From the NCBI RefSeq assembly GCF_038150125.1, contig NZ_JBBVMF010000005.1, forward strand, positions 186,001 through 250,000: 64,000 nt of DNA, read 5' to 3'. The DNA comes from SW132 sp038150125. Lineage in GTDB: Bacteria > Bacteroidota > Rhodothermia > Balneolales > Balneolaceae. Positions 62,404 through 64,000 of this stretch are shown here, piece by piece. The translations under genes and the position numbers were made by a program. Position 1 is the first letter of the stretch, and each line of letters starts with the position of its first letter. The notes under the pieces are model-generated. The model saw nothing but the letters and a program-made list of their open reading frames with translations. It did not search any database and had not been told where the DNA came from.

Positions 62404-63138
62404 TCAAATTTTGAACACAACTATTAAATCATATAAGGCATGGGTCCACGCAGTGCATCCAAACCCTCTTACAACATAAATAACATTTAATGTTAAGCCA
62501 AATAGAAAACGGAACAGAAAGCTTCCAAATGACCACGCGTCAGCAAATTCACCTACGTAATGAACACCGCTAAATGCAACTGCCGCAACGATTGCAGAAA
62601 TTATGTAAGCAGTTCTTTTAGCGGTAAAAATATATTGTGCCCCATAGAAAAGGGCGGATACCAAGAATACCCTGAAAAAAAGTTCTTCATAAAGCCCGGC
62701 ACCCAGTGAAAGTGAAAAAAGCTGGAATTTGGATAATGAAGCAGTTTTATTTTGTAAATCCATCTGAAGGATAAGCTCCAGAAACTGACTGATGAGGAGC
62801 GAAAACAGGATAGCATACAGTACAGATTCTACCAATAGCCAGCCAAAAAACCTTAATCTGAGAGCAGGCAGGTTCTTTCTATGCGTAAATATGATGATCG
62901 CACCTACCAGTAGTGCTATTCCAAGCGTTGCTGTTAACGCATCAAATCCAAAAAAAGAGAAAAGCGTTTGGAACCAAATATCAACTGAAATTCTTACGAC
63001 CTGTTCACTGCCAACCTGGGAGAATCGGATAAAAATCTCGTAAAGTATAAAGAGGGGGAGCGCAAATATATAGCTGTAATAAAGACCGCGAGTCTGTCGG
63101 AAGTAGGTTTTAACCGGATATAAAGTAACTTCAGCCAA
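62404..63138 (-). CDS. CPBP-family intramembrane protease
   Basis: A 244-residue protein with about seven membrane segments. The family's catalytic motifs are present: the EExxxR signature EELFFRVFL and the His-containing FSGVHYVGE. CPBP (CAAX/Abi) proteases cut within the membrane; the substrate is not predictable. It is 12 bp downstream of the LysM/RlpA-like gene on the same strand and may share its transcript, though the functional link is unknown. Confidence 0.85.
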   Translation of the reverse strand: MAEVTLYPVKTYFRQTRGLYYSYIFALPLFILYEIFIRFSQVGSEQVVRISVDIWFQTLFSFFGFDALTATLGIALLVGAIIIFTHRKNLPALRLRFFGWLLVESVLYAILFSLLISQFLELILQMDLQNKTASLSKFQLFSLSLGAGLYEELFFRVFLVSALFYGAQYIFTAKRTAYIISAIVAAVAFSGVHYVGEFADAWSFGSFLFRFLFGLTLNVIYVVRGFGCTAWTHALYDLIVVFKI

Positions 63139-63150
63139 TCGTCAATTTAT

Positions 63151-64000
63151 TTATTGATCTAAATAAACAACAACGCTGGAGCGTTGAATGCTCGAAAAGC
63201 CGAGCATCTCAAATGCTTTGTGCGATAGCATAATACCACTGCCCGAGGTGCGGTCATTAATTCGTACGTAGACACCCTGACCTGTTTCAGGATTCTCTAC
63301 GTAAATAACATTTCCAAGCGGCATGTTTGAGTGGCCGGCTGTAAGATAGTCCGGATTATAAAGCTCACCGCTGGTTGTGGGATTCGCCCGGTCTCTGTCA
63401 GAATAGCGACTGACAGGGATTTCGCCTAGATTTTCAAGAGACGCTCCTTTTTTGAATGGGTTGCTAAAATTTCTTGATGGCGGCAGTAAAACTGTTACAC
63501 GCTGCCCGCCCTGAAGCGACTCGATATCAAGGTCGGGGTTAAGGGCCGTCAGTTCATCTTCACTCATCATGAACTTGTCTTGTAAATCAACAGCTGATTC
63601 ACCAGACTCAAGCCTGTAACTCACAAATTTACCTTGAGGCGTTGATTCTTCAGCGCCATCAGCAATAGACGGGGCGGTTTGTACATCTCGAACCGTTAAA
63701 CGCTGGCCGATACTGAGCATATCGGACTGTAAGTTGTTTAATTCTCTTAACTGATCGACCGTCATATCGTGCAAGCGCGCTATGCGTGTAAGGGTATCGC
63801 CGCTGCGTACGGTGTAGTATGTTGTGCCGCGGGTGCCCTCACGGTCACGGATAATAGATTCACGAGGCTCGGTGTCCTCGGATTGGGGCGACAGATCTTC
63901 AGGCTCTGAATCCTCGTCTTGCGGAACCTGAAAAATAATAAGCTCCTGGCCTTCACTTAGCTGTGTGCCTTCGAGATTATTCCAGGACTGTATTTCGGCA
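63151..64000 (-). CDS. LysM/RlpA-like double-psi barrel protein, N-terminus beyond window
   Basis: The open frame continues past the right edge; about 282 residues are visible. Three LysM-type repeats bind peptidoglycan: IQSWNNLEGTQLSEGQELII at the left of the visible part, YYTVRSGDTLTRIA with LREL...QRLTV, and YRLESGESAVDLQDKF with ...GGQRVTV. The last 85 residues are an RlpA-like double-psi barrel (NPTTSGELYNPDYLTAGH, LGNVIYVENPETGQGVYVRI, LSHKAFEMLGF). RlpA-type domains act on denuded glycan strands in some species. The Asp of the RINDR motif is retained. The protein is likely periplasmic. Confidence 0.85.
   Translation of the reverse strand, partial: AEIQSWNNLEGTQLSEGQELIIFQVPQDEDSEPEDLSPQSEDTEPRESIIRDREGTRGTTYYTVRSGDTLTRIARLHDMTVDQLRELNNLQSDMLSIGQRLTVRDVQTAPSIADGAEESTPQGKFVSYRLESGESAVDLQDKFMMSEDELTALNPDLDIESLQGGQRVTVLLPPSRNFSNPFKKGASLENLGEIPVSRYSDRDRANPTTSGELYNPDYLTAGHSNMPLGNVIYVENPETGQGVYVRINDRTSGSGIMLSHKAFEMLGFSSIQRSSVVVYLDQ

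Overview
The window looks like chromosome from a Bacteroidota-type bacterium, most likely the Balneolota or a close relative. The pointers are a SusC/SusD pair, a DUF4834-type small membrane protein, a long (416 aa) IspH, start sites that mostly lack a Shine-Dalgarno sequence, and a tRNA gene without encoded CCA. The assignment is an inference from gene content; no search was run. Most of the window is core genome on both strands. There is no prophage, CRISPR array or large island.

Layout. 1-9255: partial anti-sigma protein, ECF sigma factor, RadC, a DUF2975/XRE pair, AMP nucleosidase divergent from a Nudix hydrolase, then peroxiredoxin-TopA-unknown gene. 9256-10341: a small mobile locus with an IS200/IS605-type (RAYT-like) transposase and several REP-like hairpins. 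10342-18824: a secreted peptidase/propeller/barrel protein, a two-helix membrane protein, a hairpin cluster, a peptide transporter and an amino-acid permease with universal-stress domains. 18907-25428: glycerol regulon (DeoR regulator, glpD, glpK, glpF, an outer-membrane protein). 25550-31047: SerA and a tight four-gene cluster of C39-like peptidase, RLAN/ATP-grasp ligase, GCS2-type ligase and N-formylglutamate amidohydrolase. 31604-34694: two histidine kinases in overlapping frames. 35048-36936: a Gfo/Idh/MocA oxidoreductase whose Tat leader is frameshifted, and a kelch-like pseudogene. 37129-42530: dnaA-folB-folK-deoxynucleoside kinase-DUF4834-TPR on one strand, a DnaA-box region that is a good oriC candidate, and prmC. 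42715-50364: a beta-barrel protein, a HAD phosphatase, enolase and SusC/SusD. 50429-51010: a short group IIC-like intron lacking its protein gene, sitting directly behind a terminator. 51131-64000: recF, a DUF721 protein, a YbbR protein, ispH, an enoyl-CoA hydratase family gene, cutA, tRNA-Leu, tig-clpP-clpX, a histidine kinase, an ECF sigma factor, a CPBP protease and a partial LysM/RlpA-like protein.

How the genes fit together. The glp genes form a complete glycerol uptake and oxidation route under a local repressor. tig, clpP and clpX are the usual folding and proteolysis trio. dnaA, the DnaA boxes and recF lie within about 12 kb and mark a replication neighbourhood. The peptidase/ATP-grasp/GCS2/amidohydrolase cluster is the best candidate for an uncharacterised pathway: two predicted amide-bond-forming enzymes are coupled to two hydrolases by gene overlaps.

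Non-coding DNA is unusually rich in short inverted repeats. At least three families recur, and in two of them the stems differ between copies while keeping pairing. One family (GACGCT...AGGTC) has two copies next to the transposase and three more downstream of other genes, which suggests a REP/RAYT system. Another (GGAGAT-stem-ATGAC) is spread over three intergenic regions.
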